DNA of 64,000 nucleotides from Candidula unifasciata (GCA_905116865.2 CAJHNH020005968.1:112501-176500); one strand, 5' to 3'; numbered from the stretch's first letter, positions 21,666 through 32,752 are shown. Made by a program: numbers and translations. Notes: generated by a model from the letters alone, not told the origin.

Positions 21666-22080
21666 AATAGATTTTTAAATACTGTATGAGCAGCATACAA
21701 GGAGGCATTGTCTAACACTGGGATGCCCCTTCAGATTTTACACAAGAATCGACCCATACCAGGAAACCCACACCCTTCCAAGGGATCTACTTTCAAGCAG
21801 ACCCAATCAGGAGTGACTGTTGTCCTGTGTTTATCCCACTCCGTGCACCCCCATCTCTCAGGTGGTGATGAGCTCAGAGAGAACGTCTCCATGGAGCACT
21901 TGTTGCATCGGGACAGTAGTAAATTAAATGTCTCTCTAGTCTAGCCAAAACTTTCAGCGTCTTATCACTGGCTGGAGATTTAACAGCGACTGATCTAGCA
22001 AGTAAAAGAGGGGGCCGACCTCTAGGGGGTGTGTCAGCGGTGAGAATAACTTGGGGCAGAGAATGTGATATAGAAATAAG
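21666..22080. other. No recognisable gene
   Basis: Unique-looking sequence with no motifs recognised. Confidence 0.35.
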
Positions 22081-22084
22081 CTGG

Positions 22085-22292
22085 ACATAGAATGATATCA
22101 TGACGATGTGATCTAGAAATAAGCGGGATGTAGAAGGATGTGACGATGTAATATAGGAATAAGCGGAATGTAGAAGGATGTGACGATGTGATATAGGAAT
22201 AAGCGGAATGTAGAAGGATGTGACGATGTAATATAGGAATAAGCGGGACATAGAAGGATGTCGTGACAATGTAATATAGGAATAAGCGGCTA
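22085..22292. repeat. 40-bp minisatellite, about 5 units
   Basis: Units are TAGAAGGATGTGACGATGTA plus ATATAGGAATAAGCGGAATG, with a few small differences. The minus-strand frames through it are repeat artefacts. Confidence 0.92.
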
Positions 22293-22730
22293 ATCTCCGG
22301 AAGTTCTTCACCGGTTGCTTTCAAATTTGCACACAATGTTGTATTCGAATGCGCGCGTGTTTTTATGTAGAGTGTTGCACAAATCACGAACCACATAGCT
22401 ACAGCAACAATTACAAAGGATTTTGTTCCGTTGCTGGCTCCAAATTGTTTTTAGCTCCGTTCGTGGGCGATCTTTGACCATTGACCCCAGACCTCTGCAT
22501 GAAGCTAAATCCGAAGGTCTTCACCAGTTACTTTGAAAATCTCAGACACGTTGCATTCGAATTTTTTTTTCTATTTCTCCAGACTGAGCCACAGCAAAGC
22601 ATGGCGGGTACTGCTAGTAAGTTAATATAACTAAGGAATTTTGTTTTAAACAATATCATCAACAACAAAAAGAGATATAAATTCGTAGTGAACCGCTTTA
22701 CAACTCCCCCTCCCTCACCCCCTCCCCTTT

Positions 22731-22734
<4 letters not shown>
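22293..22734. other. No recognisable gene
   Basis: A partly duplicated phrase is seen: GGAAGTTCTTCACCGGTTGCTTTCAAATTT (22300) and GAAGGTCTTCACCAGTTACTTTGAAAATCT (22513), each followed by a GCAC/GACA...TTG.ATTCGAAT motif. No coding sequence was identified. Confidence 0.45.

Positions 22735-22786
<52 letters not shown>
22733..22786. repeat. (CA)n dinucleotide repeat
   Basis: About 26 CA units. Confidence 0.97.
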
Positions 22787-22788
<2 letters not shown>

Positions 22789-23424
22789 CGAGGAAAATAT
22801 AGGGGCATGGTGAAATATTTCTAGACCTTATCAGTTCGAAAGGGCATATTCATAAATAGACTAAAGTTTGTTTCGTAGACACTTGATAAAGTCCCAGATT
22901 TTAACGGGGGAAAAAAATGTCTGGTGGTCACAAGCTAAGAAAGGAAACCTGTTGCTACGGCAACCGTCGACAGTCTGCACCTAAACTGAATGTGTATTGG
23001 TCCTCCTCCCAGTGGGCGCTGCCACTCCTTCCCTCCCTCCAACATACTGACTGTCACTCTAATCCCTTCCGTCCAATCTTCCAGCCACCCGCACTCTCTG
23101 CTGGCTCCAGGATCTAGTCAAGAGCACTCGTTCTGGGCTCGGTATTCGGTTACGTCAGGTCTAAGACTCCAGCTCGCCTAATGGGAAATTTTGTTTCATG
23201 GCTGCAAAACTTGAAGTATCACTTTTGAACGGAAAATTCCACTTTTGGAAAGATTTCCTCGTTCTGTAGGTGAAATGAAACGAAATATGGTATATTGGAT
23301 CAACATCATGGTATACTTTATCGATATCATAGTATACTGAATATGGGATATGACACATGGTATATGTTCAATGCCAAATGGTATTTGGTATGTGGTGTGT
23401 GGTATATGCGATTTAGTATTATGG
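22787..23424. other. No gene; includes degenerate ATGGTATAT repeats
   Basis: From 23285 to 23412 the motif ATGGTATA(C/T) recurs irregularly. Nothing else was recognised. Confidence 0.45.
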
Positions 23425-23648
23425 TTCTTCTACCACTACTATTGATACTGCTGCTGCTTCTCCTACTGCTTCTCCTACTACTTCTACTACTACTATTGAT
23501 ACTGCTGCTGCTACTGCTTCTCCTACTGCTTCTCCTACTGCTTCTACTACTACTATTGATACTGCTGCTGCTACTGCTTCTCCTACTGCTTCTACTACTA
23601 CTATTGATACTGCTGCTGCTACTGCTTCTCCTACTGCTTCTACTACTG
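23425..23648. repeat. Complex CTACTGCTTCTC-type trinucleotide minisatellite
   Basis: Blocks ACTACTATTGATACTGCTGC plus TGCTACTGCTTCTCCTACTG repeat about three to four times with 12-bp internal variation. All frames are artefacts. Confidence 0.9.
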
Positions 23649-23654
23649 AATGGG

Positions 23655-23785
23655 TCATCCACGTGTGGGTTTCCGGGCCCTACTGTGAGAAAACAAGAAT
23701 AGACCCACTGCCTGCCCCCCCCCCCCCCAAAGTCGACTTATTGGTAGCTTCCTTCGAAATCGGAGTGCATCTGCCAGAGCGGTGC
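23655..23785 (+). repeat. R2 interspersed repeat, 5' part
   Basis: It has GTGTGGGTTTCCGGGCCCTA, AATAGACCCACTGCC, a C run, GTCGACTTATTGG and CCTTCGAAATCGGAGTGCAT. It stops at about 23785 where SINE sequence begins. Confidence 0.65.
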
Positions 23786-23905
23786 TGGACTTTTTTTTTC
23801 TTCAGAAACCACCTTAGCTCCCAGGCCGACACAGCTTTAAGGCTACCAGGTGGAAGTTATGGGAAGTAAAGGTGTCTCTCGTGATGCGGACCGCATTATT
23901 CACCA
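23786..23905 (+). repeat. R3 SINE body, head missing
   Basis: GAGCGGTGCTGGAC plus a T run, CAGAAACCACCTTAGCTCCCAGG, GGGAAGTAAAGG and CGTGATGCGGACCGCATTATTC follow the order of the SINE at 33320-33530. Confidence 0.6.
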
Positions 23906-24155
23906 AAAATGCTGTTTTATCTATAAAATGTTGGTCAAGCCCTCTGTGCCCTCAAGGCGCACAAAAAGAGAGCCCTAAAACAAATTCACCTCCCCCAAAT
24001 GAACTCCGTAGCTCTGCCGACGATCCCAATATATGACACATTAACACTCATATGCACAGGTTAAAAACAGAAACATAAAATAGCTGGAATTAAATACGAC
24101 AATAACTTAACTAGATGTAAAACTTTCAGAAACTGGAGCTAACGTTTATGTTACT
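23906..24155. other. No recognisable gene
   Basis: No coding or repeat match seen. Confidence 0.35.
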
Positions 24156-24159
24156 TTGA

Positions 24160-24500
24160 AAAGAGATGACTAAGAAACGCAGCTAGCTTAACCATCTGTG
24201 ACAAAGTTAGAAATGATATTATCAGACAGACTGTAGCAACAACACTATGAAGCAAATTCACTGAGAAACAGAAGATCACATGGTTTGGTCATCTAGTAAG
24301 AATGCAGCCAGAACCAGGAAAACAACACCCCTCCAAATTCAGGCGTTACACGTGAAAGTATCTGAAGTGAAAGCAAGAGGTTGCCCTAGGAGAACATGGA
24401 ATGATGACATTAAAGAGCTTCCATATCGACACAGAAGGACAATAGCTATTGCTGCACTGGATCGCAAACTGTTCCTCCCCAATGGCAGGAGTTGAAATTG
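24160..24500 (+). pseudogene. LINE C-terminal fragment, frameshifted
   Basis: Several plus-strand frames together give KVRNDIIRQTVATT, KQKITWFGHLVRMQPEPG, GCPRRTWNDDIKELPY and HRRTIAIAALDRKLF. At least two frame breaks and internal stops separate the pieces. The related fragment at 44260-44610 has the same order of boxes. Confidence 0.78.
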
Positions 24501-25773
24501 ACCATGAGGATGATGATAAACATTTTTATGTGGACTTTATAGCAGAGACTGCGACTCCAGCAATGGACTTGACAGTCATGGCGGACTCTGTTCCCACTTG
24601 CTGCAGCCCAACTCCACGGTCCCCAGGGACTGACAGTTGCCCATGAAACCTACCTATTATAAGTCGTACAACGGAAGTGTTACGTAAAGTAAAGGCGACC
24701 AGAGCTGACCAAATCGGCCACCGAGTACCCATTTGTCGGTAAAAAGCAGAGCTAGCACCATTTGCCCAATGAGCCTAGATTAGTCATGAGTGAGGTTATC
24801 ATCCCAGCACTCCGGCCAGATCTGTAGGTGCTCTGATCTCCCCTCGATAGCCCGACAAGCTTAATACGACCGATGACGTCTGATCTGTGTTAGTTAATCA
24901 AACGACTTGTTCCCTTGGTAAAATGGTGGTTTTCTGCAGGTTGTGCTGTCGTGTCCATTAGCCTGGACCGGGATACAGAGTTATACCCTTCGGCGTCTTC
25001 GTCTTCGTGATATGCCCTGTGATTGGCACTGATGACCTAATCAAGAACCGACACAGTCATAGTATCTGCAGTGTCTGCCATGTAATCTGCACGCTCCTTG
25101 ACTCGAGCACCCGCATATACAGGCAGAAATATGGCGGTCAGTCCTGCCATATTCTTGTGCTACAATCCAAACTTGTCTGATAACCTCGTTTGTAATTAGG
25201 CCCTTAAGATATTAACAGTCTTTCTTTTCTAATGCAAATGCTATCCCAATCAATTTAACAACACAGCACAAGTTTGAGCGAGAAATCAAATTTATAATAT
25301 GAATTTTACATAGAAGTTTAAGAAACCAAATTTGTAAGCAAAAGGAATGGTTATCAAAGTCATAACAGGCAAACAATACAAAATAATTATGTGTTCCGTT
25401 TCTGGTGATTTACTGATAGTACTTTTAAGTCATCCAGAAACGGAAGTTTCTATTCTGCAGACTGCAAAATGGCGTTATTAGAGCGGGGTTTCTTCCCATG
25501 TGCTTATTATATTATGGAGAGAAAGAAACCTTATCCGGACTTGGGCCTTCGAAGCCCGTTAGACTCATTAGTTGTTCACTGACTTCAGTACATTGTACTC
25601 GGTACTATTTCTTGTAACTGTGTTACTTCTTACATGCGCGCATGCGTTAAAGTTTATCTGGACGGGTAGGGACCCATTTTATGACAGGTTTGTTGAAAAT
25701 CATGGAATGTTACTGTGATATTTATAGGCAGGGAAACAATTTGAATGCGTGTGTATACATCTTTCTTTTGACA
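24501..25773. other. No recognisable gene over about 1.27 kb
   Basis: Open frames are short and I see no conserved motif, tandem array or known repeat. A possible GATC/CCGG-rich part lies at 24780-25000. Confidence 0.35.
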
Positions 25774-25826
25774 GGGTGTGCGTGTGTGTTTGTGTGTGTG
25801 GTGTGTGTGTGTGTGTTCGTGCGCGC
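25774..25826. repeat. (GT)n imperfect dinucleotide repeat
   Basis: About 50 bp of GTGTGT with GC and TT interruptions. Confidence 0.85.
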
Positions 25827-26059
25827 ATTTTTCTCTTCTTCTGCTTTTCGCTTCCAGATTTCTGATAAGGACTCACGAATTTGACGTCAGGATTTGTCTA
25901 CAGTTGTTCACGATGTGTTGGATTATGCAGCCTTTCGGAACGCTGTCCAATCAGGTTGCATTTTTTAAAAGAAAACATATTTAAGCCTGAGGTTCAGGTC
26001 GACCATTCCTTAAAAAAAAAAAACCAGGAAATGTTTGGATATGTACAAACCACAGAAGC
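25827..26059. other. No recognisable feature
   Basis: Unique-looking sequence next to the R2 copy. It includes an A run at 26010-26022. Confidence 0.35.
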
Positions 26060-26345
26060 TGTTTGATTCTTTGCGTTCACCGGCTGTGAACCCGGGGTAA
26101 AGTTATGATTGCTCGCCCACTTCTACACTTTAGTTTTGTTCCAGAAACTGAGTGTTGTGTGCACATCCGTTTTTCAGATCTACTTATTTGAATGTAGATT
26201 GTTGGTTCCTTGCCTCTCAGGTAATTACACTCCGACTTCGAAGGATCACCTAACTCACCACCTCTATTTAGTGTCTCTTACGACATGCTTGTTTAAGAGG
26301 CGCTGGGTCTATGCTTGTTCTACCTACAATGGGACCCTGGTACCC
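26060..26345 (-). repeat. R2 interspersed repeat, near full length
   Basis: The reverse complement carries all R2 blocks: CCAGGGTCCCATTGTAGG, AGCATAGACCCAGCG, GCATGTCGTAAGAGACAC, CTTCGAAGTCGGAGTG, AGGCAAGGAACCAACAATC, ATCTGAAAAACGGATGTGC and the CCGGTGAACGCAAAGAA end. Confidence 0.7.
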
Positions 26346-26476
26346 ACACTGAGATTACGGCTGGGGCGACTTAGGAGCTAAGGTCAAAATTAAAAAATTA
26401 AAAATCAATGCTGTTTTTGAACCAAAGACCCTCAAGCCGTCCGAAGAGGGTCTAGCACCAAGCTACCACAGCTTCT

Positions 26477-26848
26477 GTGGAAGACGGTTATAAAGTAAAA
26501 TACATTCATAAAATCAGACTGCCCGACAGAATCGCTGACCACTACGTGGACACTCTGCCTGTCGTAATTCGTGAGAACATCTGGAAACTGTCCTCTCAGT
26601 GGGACTCTTTGATTGGTCATTTTCTAGCCGTCCGTCGCGTTTCCGTCGCTTTCTTAGAGCAGCTGGCCTGGTCCCGCTGGCTGACCAGTGCCGTCCCAAG
26701 GGCTATCGGGTCGCACATTCTTGGCACTTTCTTCCTGCAATTCACCGTCTTCATTGATCGTACCACTGACCAATACTGGGCAGGCCTGGGGTCTTCAGTT
26801 CCCCGAATGGTCACTTCCAAACTCTTAAGTGACCCGCTCTCTGTGTGA
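26477..26848 (+). other. Unassigned open frame, 123 codons
   Basis: It begins MEDGYKVKYIHKIRLPDRIA and contains TLPVVIRENIWKLSSQWDSL and LGTFFLQFTVFIDRT. The base composition is more GC-rich than the surroundings. An equally long minus-strand frame overlaps it, so the coding strand is uncertain. No family recognised; it may be part of a repeat. Confidence 0.22.
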
Positions 26849-26945
26849 ATTCCGGGTCCCATTTTGGTGAGGGCGGAGGGGGAGAGAAAGACGCACTGCC
26901 ACTCTAATAAGCATGTCGTAAAAGACTGAGAGGCATAGATATTGC
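26845..26945 (+). repeat. R2 head fragment
   Basis: GTGTGAATTCCGGGTCCCAT, a G-rich stretch, ACGCACTGCC and AAGCATGTCGTAAAAGAC match the first third of R2. Confidence 0.55.
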
Positions 26946-27139
26946 AGCTTTGCTGTAAACCACAACACGTGTCCATCGAACTTTTTAAGGACAAACGCAG
27001 CAACAGAAAAAGAAGACTGTTCCATTTTAACGTTTAGCGGAATCTTTATATTAGAGACTAATGAATTCCACGCTTTTCTAAACAATATGACGCCACAGAC
27101 TGAATACTAGAAAGTCATATCTGAGTTCCTTTACTTCAG

Positions 27140-27260
27140 ATCGAATGGGTTTGGGTGGCGGGCGGTACGAGTAGAACTGCTGGCCCTCAACAAGCATGTC
27201 GTAAGGGTATGCTGAAATTGGATTTGTTCGACTGAAATGTGCCGATTTCTTAGCCTAGCT
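27140..27260 (+). repeat. R2 head fragment
   Basis: ATGGGTTTGGGTGG, CGAGTAGAACTGCTGGCC and AAGCATGTCGTAAGGGTA match the first third of R2 weakly. Confidence 0.45.
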
Positions 27261-27559
27261 GTAAGCGACAACATTACGTGCCAGCTGCCTTTTTAAGGGG
27301 GACAACTGAAAACTAAACATTTACAATTGTCATCTAGTAGCTGCCGCGAGGTAGTAGCTAGGTTCTCGCCTACGGATTCTTCTTCTTCTTCTTCTTCTGC
27401 GTTCGACATCAGTCATGCTAAACATTGAGTCCCGTCTGGGTCACAAATAGGATTGTGCGTTTAAGGTCGCCACGGGTCCCCCATAGCTTCTCTTGCTATG
27501 TGGCTCACTTGGGCCAGATCTACAGTCTTTGCTGGGAGAGGTAAGGACAGTACTGTAGT

Positions 27560-28290
27560 ATGTGCTCAGGGGTTTGTCTTTCTGCTCCACAATCACAGGC
27601 AGCAGATTCTTTTATGCCTATCCTGTACAGGTGTGCTCGAAGACAACAGTGTCCAGTCCGAAGTTTAAAAATTGTTGTTTGTTCTTTCCTGTTGAGTTTG
27701 TTTATGCTGTCACTCTCTGGTCTGTAATCTCCATTCTGCCTTCTCTACTACCGCTTGAAAGACTGCTTTAGCGCTGTTTTGGTTTCCTTGTAGCTGTGTG
27801 GTGGATGAGGTTGTGGAAGATTACTCCCAGCTTTTGCCAACTCATCTGCTCTCTCATTTCCTTGAATACCACAGTGGGCTGGTATCCACTGCAAGACCAG
27901 TTCTGCTTCCTTAGAGAGTAAGCCAATGTTGGTCCTTAGATCTGCAATTAGTTTGTCTTGTTTTTTGCTGGATAGTGCTTGGAGAACAGACAATGAGTCA
28001 CTAAGTATAACAATTTTGTGCCCTCTGTGTTCTTAAGTGATGAGATGTTGGACTGCAGAGAGGAGGGCAGTTGCCTCAGCTCTGAAGTTAGTGCAGATGT
28101 CACCTGCTGGTAGAGAGAGAGTTTCTGCTCTACTGCTAGGGGGTTTAATGTATATTCCACAACCCCACCCCCTTTCTGACTGCATCTGTAGCAGAGCCGT
28201 CGGTGAAAACATGAGTCCAAGTGGTGTTTGGATACTACTCAAGCATAGCAAGAGCCAGGGTTCTCTGTTGTGTCTCCGTCTGGGCATCTT
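27560..28290 (-). pseudogene. LINE RNase H domain and C-terminal zinc-type box, frameshifted
   Basis: The RNase H acidic residues can be followed through three frames: THVFTDGSA (first Asp), NFRAEATALLSAVQHL (Glu), VILSDSLSVLQAL (second Asp) and WIPAHCGIQGNERADELAK (last Asp), so all four positions are kept. At least two frame breaks lie between 28000 and 28210. Downstream are LRTGHCCLRAHLYRIG and the C/C/H/C box. The enzyme would have degraded the RNA template during integration. Confidence 0.82.
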
Positions 28291-28546
28291 TTGAAGTGAT
28301 TCCTGGTACTTTTAGGACTACATTTGCTTTCTATGGCCTGCTTGTCCATGGCTCTGGCCTAAGTTTTTCGCACAGTACAACATCTCTTTCAAGCAGATCT
28401 TGGTGCTGTCTGTACAGTTCTCTAGCAAGGTGGTTGGAACTCTGTCGCTTTATTCTGTTGTTTTTTTTTTTTTTGGTTTTTTTGTGTGTTATCTCTTAAA
28501 ATTTAAAATTTAGTGAGTGACTTTGAAGTCTTTTTAATTTCTCATA

Positions 28547-28811
28547 CTATAAAAGAGTTTTGTATTGTCTTCTGAGTTCGAGTGGTTCAGTATCTGCTAT
28601 CCTTTCTATCTCTCTGATGGGGGTGGTTTTCATGGCTCCGAGAACAATCCTTAATCCCATATTCTGAACCGTGTCCAGTTTTACCATTGTTGTCTTGGCT
28701 GCTGCAGCCCATGCAGTGAAGGCATATTCCATGACTGGTCTGACTGCTCCAGTATATACTTGTTTTAGGATTCTGGAGTTGGCCCCATGTGGTACCCGCT
28801 AATTTTTTCAT
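28547..28811 (-). pseudogene. LINE linker between RT and RNase H
   Basis: MEYAFTAWAAAAKTTMVKLD then VQNMGLRIVLGAMKTTPI and IERIADTEPLELRRQY, the usual sequence after the RT of RNase H LINEs (a Y/W...A, then a LR...G, then TP boxes). It is frameshifted with respect to the RT frame. Confidence 0.75.
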
Positions 28812-28950
28812 AACTGCAAGCTTTTTGAATGCTTTTCCCTGTACTGCTTCTACATGTGACTTTCAAGTTAGTCCCGAATGAAGTGTAACGCCCAGAAAGG
28901 TAGGAGTGTTAGTCTGTGGAATAAGCTGGTTTTTTATCAAAATTTCGATT

Positions 28951-28976
28951 TTGTTGTTGTTGTTGTTGTTGTTGTG
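28951..28976. repeat. (GTT)n microsatellite
   Basis: About eight TTG units in the LINE, just after the RT-coding part in element direction. Confidence 0.85.
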
Positions 28977-28989
28977 GGGAGAGAGAAAA

Positions 28990-29733
28990 TTAATTATTTA
29001 GCTTTAGACCCCACTTTTCGGTCCAGGCTTCTACATTTTCCACAGTTTTATGTAACATATATGAGGCTGTGGTAGTGTATTCGGAGGCTGTCCAAACTGC
29101 AAAGTTATCGGCACGTAGGGTATTAGAAACGTGCTGGGGACAGGTTGCTGTGATATCATTTATGTAAACCAGGAACAGAGTTGGTGCTATCGCACTGCCC
29201 TGGGAAACTCCTTCTCTTAGTTTTGCCAGTTTGCCGATGTGTCCATCAATTCTGAATCTGGCTCTGCGTTGGAAAAGAAAGTCTTTGATCCACCTGTACA
29301 TATTGTGCACAACTCCTGCCTGTAGCAGTTTTAGTTGTAGGCCTTCTTTCCAAACTGTATCAAAAGCACGAGAGAGGTCAAAGAAGACAGCAAGAACTTT
29401 CTTTTTTTTTTCCTGAAAAGCAATCTCAATTTCCTGTGTCAAATATGTCAACTGGTCCTCTGTATTTCTGTGCTGTCTGTATCCTATCTGGGTGGTGGTG
29501 ATTACCGAGTTTGTCTCCAAGAACCATATTAGTCTTTTATTTACTAATTTCTCCATCAATTTTCCTACACAACTAAGAACGCTGATGGATCTGTAGCTTT
29601 TTGAGTCTCTTCTGTCTCCACCCTTTCTAAGGATAGGCTGGATGAGGGCTTCCTTCCAGGCTGACGGTACTACCCTTTTTTTGCCAGCTCTGGTTGTAAA
29701 TGCAGAGGAGAAACTTCTTGGCAGCAGGTCCAA
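28990..29733 (-). pseudogene. LINE reverse transcriptase domain
   Basis: A 247-codon open frame with RT motifs in order: WKEALIQPILRKGGD, YRSISVLSCVGKLMEKLVNK, IGYRQHRNTEDQL, VLAVFFDLSRAFDTVW (palm aspartate present), REGVSQGSAIAPTLFLVYIN and TLRADNFAVW. The last should be a (F/Y/H)ADD box. Here the second aspartate is N, so the copy would be catalytically dead. A frame break at a T run (29675-29683) separates it from the upstream KAPGADGIT part. Confidence 0.88.
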
Positions 29734-29818
29734 GATGAGAGAGAAATTCGTTTGTAATGCCGTCAGCCCCTGGGGCTTTCTTCATTTTCAACTCTCCAAT
29801 TCCAACTTCCAGCTCACT

Positions 29819-29880
29819 GTATTATTATTATTATTATTACTATTATTAATTATTATTATTATTTATAATTATTATTATGC
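29819..29880. repeat. (ATT)n microsatellite
   Basis: About 60 bp of ATT with a few interruptions, at the truncated 5' edge of the LINE. Confidence 0.9.
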
Positions 29881-29884
29881 TAAA

Positions 29885-30150
29885 TAAAGTAAAAAGTAAA
29901 GTAAAGATCCCTTTTTACACCTTAGGCGCATCGGGAAGAGCGTCCCATATTTTTACAGACCAATTGGCACTGGCTGGGTAATGGGGTTAGCATTACACCG
30001 GCCGACTTTACTTTCCCAGGACAGCCATTATAGGCTGAGTCGACCTGCGACGGCCCATACCATGATAAAAATCCACACAGCCGGCAGTGGGTTTCGATAG
30101 CTGTACGATGGATTACGAGTCGGACAACGCCTAAGCCACGGACGCCGCAT
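29885..30150 (-). repeat. tRNA-derived SINE (R3-type body)
   Basis: In reverse complement: A-box-like TGGCTTAGGCG, a decayed B box GCTATCGAAACCC, then GTCCTGGGAAAGTAAAG, GTGTAATGCTAACCCCATTACC and CCAATTGGTCTGTAAAA. The body is shared with the SINE at 60590-60845, and part of the head with the SINE at 21425. Confidence 0.65.
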
Positions 30151-30640
30151 TTTGATAAACGACGAATAAAAATAAAAAGATACTTGGAAAAAAAAAAATT
30201 TGTATTAAAAAAAATGTTCTCAAAGAAAATGTCTATAAATTATTACATGGAACATCACAATACCTTTACACAATTATTTAAGAGGGGGGGGGGGGGGGGG
30301 GGGGAAATCTGAAATGAGGCTGGGGAGGAAAGGAGGGGGCCCAAGAGGACGGAGCTCCCACTTTCCGATGCCCTGTACTAAATAACTCTTCTTGATGTCT
30401 AGAATACTACAGGGAGCAGTGGCCAAGTGGGTTTGTTGCATGGATGCGTCGTTAGTTTCACGCGTGCAATGTTTACTGAAGACCCGTGGTGATGATCAAC
30501 TGAGCTACGGTGTATGTGCTTTGTGCAACATTTTTGGCAGATGGCCAGCCGTTCTGCGAAGAGAGATTGAGCTGTGTGAGATACAACCTGGTGCAATGAA
30601 GTCGATTTTCACGGAGACAGGGAAAGACAGAAAAATCTCT
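30151..30640. other. No gene; includes poly-G tract
   Basis: A run of about 21 G lies at 30284-30304. The remaining sequence is unassigned. Confidence 0.6.
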
Positions 30641-30655
30641 CTCTCTCCTCCCCCT

Positions 30656-30700
<45 letters not shown>

Positions 30701-30873
30701 CCTCTAACTCCAAGCCCCCCCCCCCCCCCCCCCCACACAAAAAAAAATCTCTCCCCCTGTTTTCTGTATATCAATGTCTCTTCCTATCTCCCCTTCTCTC
30801 TGTCTCTGTCTTTTACTGTCGCTTTCTCTGTCTGTCTGTCGTACTCTCTCTCTCTCCTTCCCTCTCTCTCACC

Positions 30874-30941
<68 letters not shown>
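30641..30941. repeat. (CT)n repeats with poly-C
   Basis: CT repeats at 30658-30697 and 30874-30941, separated by a C run (30716-30734) and CT-rich sequence. Poly-S/L frames through it are artefacts. Confidence 0.92.
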
Positions 30942-30943
<2 letters not shown>

Positions 30944-31075
30944 CTTGATAGATAAATTCACCTGCCGTATGAAAAACGAATGCTCTCTCTCTCACACGGC
31001 CTTCACTTGCTGTATCTTGTGGTATTGTTGGATTTTCAGTCCTGTACACATCTTGAAGGCTTTTTCATACCAGGA

Positions 31076-31243
31076 CTGACTGACATTCTATCCCACCAGA
31101 TAAACACTCGATGACACAAAGTGCCACTATGTGAATGAGGATCACCCGTGGAAAGGTCCCGGAAACCCTGTTCAACCGTTTGGCCATATTTATGGTCCGG
31201 CTATATTTAGGGCCCCCGGCAAAGGGCAAGGTGGGGCTTAAAA

Positions 31244-31293
<50 letters not shown>

Positions 31294-31294
31294 G
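31076..31294 (-). repeat. R1 short retroposon copy adjoining a 47-nt poly-A
   Basis: GACTGACTGACATTCTATCC (tail), GATAAACACTCGATGACAC, GGAAACCCTGTTCA, GGCCATATTTATGGTCC, GGTGGGGCTTAAAAC and then a pure A run (31245-31291) where other copies have the 5' hairpin. Confidence 0.85.
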
Positions 31295-31305
31295 CATCTC
31301 ACATG

Positions 31306-31535
31306 ACTGACTGACTTTCTATTCTACCCCACCAGGACATCACACAAGCGACAAACACCCGATGACACAAAGTGCCACCATGCGGATGAGGATCGCCTTG
31401 AAGAGGTCCCAGAAACCGCGTTCAGACAATTAGCCATATTTATGGCCTGCTTATATTGCGGCCCCTGGCAAAAGCCAGGGTAGGGCTTCAAATAAAGAAA
31501 AATGTCGTCCTAATAAGGACGAAAAAGGTATATAA
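31306..31535 (-). repeat. R1 short retroposon copy with target-site duplication
   Basis: Flanked by CATCTCACATG (31295-31305) and CATCCCACATG (31536-31546), an 11-bp duplication with one mismatch. It has an ACTGACTGAC tail side and the 5' hairpin CGTCCTAATAAGGACG. Confidence 0.9.
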
Positions 31536-31568
31536 CATCCCACATGGTGACGACTTTATCAAAAATAG

Positions 31569-31801
31569 GATTGGATTGGATTTTTTACCCCACCAGGACA
31601 TCACACAAGCGATAAACACCCGATGACACAAAGTGCCACCATGCGGATGAGGATCACCGTGGAGAGGTCCCAGAAACCGCGTTCAGACATTTGGCCATAA
31701 TGATGACCTGCCTATATTGCGGCCCCTGGCAAAAGCCAGAGTGGGGCTTCAAATAACAAAAAATAACGTCCTAAGAAGGACGAAAAGCAATAATAGCAAT
31801 T
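31569..31801 (-). repeat. R1 short retroposon copy with target-site duplication
   Basis: TCAAAAATAG is present at 31559-31568 and 31802-31811, a perfect 10-bp duplication. The tail here is TTGGATTGGATT instead of the usual GACT repeat. The 5' hairpin is CGTCCTAAGAAGGACG. Confidence 0.9.
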
Positions 31802-31811
31802 TCAAAAATAG

Positions 31812-32244
31812 AAAGATGATTGACGATAAACATTGTAGACGTAGATAGCATATTGGTTCTCTAAGCACAATTTTAAACTGAGATTTCTGGAGTAGAACAC
31901 CGTGGGCTACCTACTTCGCCACTGTTAGAAGAACTGTCACATATAGCACAGACGTGCTGATTGGTTCGGCTATTTTACGTATTGTAATCAGACTGCAACG
32001 CAAGAACTAAAAGGACTGAACTTCCTGCTTAAAAAAAAACTAATTATGTCCCCTGGGTGTTATCGCAAGAAATGGTATAAGAAAAATAACAGTTTCAGGC
32101 GGCACTGTATGATAGTAATTATGTCTGTCATTCACACCATAACAAGTAACGAGCTGCACTGTCTGCCTCCCCCTCCCCCGTCTTATCTACCCCTCCCCCC
32201 TGCCGTGCACAATACACTTCTGGAGGTAGACACAATTACAAAGA
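31812..32244. other. No recognisable gene
   Basis: Unique-looking AT-rich sequence followed by a C-rich part (32168-32200). Confidence 0.35.
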
Positions 32245-32247
32245 GAC

Positions 32248-32365
32248 CTCGGTGAAGGGAAGTAACTCTGATTAAATCTTTCACGAGTTTCATCTTGGAG
32301 CATTCTCAGAGCACCGGAGACCGAAAGCTGGCGGAAATCAGATTTTTCTGCTGAAAAGGCGGGAA
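32248..32365 (-). other. Exon-like block (candidate, unassigned)
   Basis: On the minus strand a strong acceptor-like sequence, TTTCCCGCCTTTTCAG, precedes an open stretch EKSDFRQLSVSGALRMLQDE then TRERFNQSYFPSPR, followed by GAG|GT. I do not recognise the protein. The donor context is weak. A chance match is quite possible. Confidence 0.22.
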
Positions 32366-32599
32366 AGAAATATGATGCATAGGACAAGCGAGACACTGGG
32401 TTAATTGTACATGTCTTTCAAATAATTGGAACCGATGTCTTGGTACTTCGGCCAGCTCTTCGATGCTCGGTCTTGATCCCGACGTCCGATAGAAACTAAA
32501 CCTTGCACACAAAATGTACAATTCACAACACAGACAAAGATGGCATGCAACAATGCTTCTCGGGATCTGGACGACATAATAGAGCCCAAAACTTGTGAA

Positions 32600-32720
32600 T
32601 CCTCCACCCCCCCCCCCCTTCCCACCCCCGCCTTAATCAGGAGGTAAATCAGGGGCACGCCAATCTCAACATTGCGATAGAGCTTATTAATGTCTTTCTG
32701 AAATAAAGTCTGTATTTCTA
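32600..32720 (-). other. Exon-like block (candidate, unassigned)
   Basis: On the minus strand the acceptor-like ACTTTATTTCAG precedes KDINKLYRNVEIGVPLIYLL and IKAG, with composition like a real protein. It is part of a longer open frame (32401-33093) that also crosses an 18-bp minisatellite. It may belong with the block at 33040-33165. Confidence 0.22.
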
Positions 32721-32752
32721 GACTTAGGTTATTTTGATAAGATGATATAGGA

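Larger units (their letters stand above)
27370..29818 (-). mobile_element. 5'-truncated RNase H-bearing LINE (I/Jockey superfamily type)
   Basis: A minus-strand non-LTR retrotransposon. Read 5' to 3' it has the start of the RT domain (KKAPGADGITNEFL), RT fingers and palm, a linker, an RNase H domain, and a C-terminal CDCGAERQTPEHILQYC box (C-x-C...H...C). It ends with AACGCAGAAGAAGAAGAAG, a GAA tail. The 5' side stops against an ATT microsatellite at 29818-29880, so the endonuclease and any ORF1 are missing. RNase H after RT places it in the I superfamily or a Jockey relative. The clade is not resolved. Confidence 0.88.
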
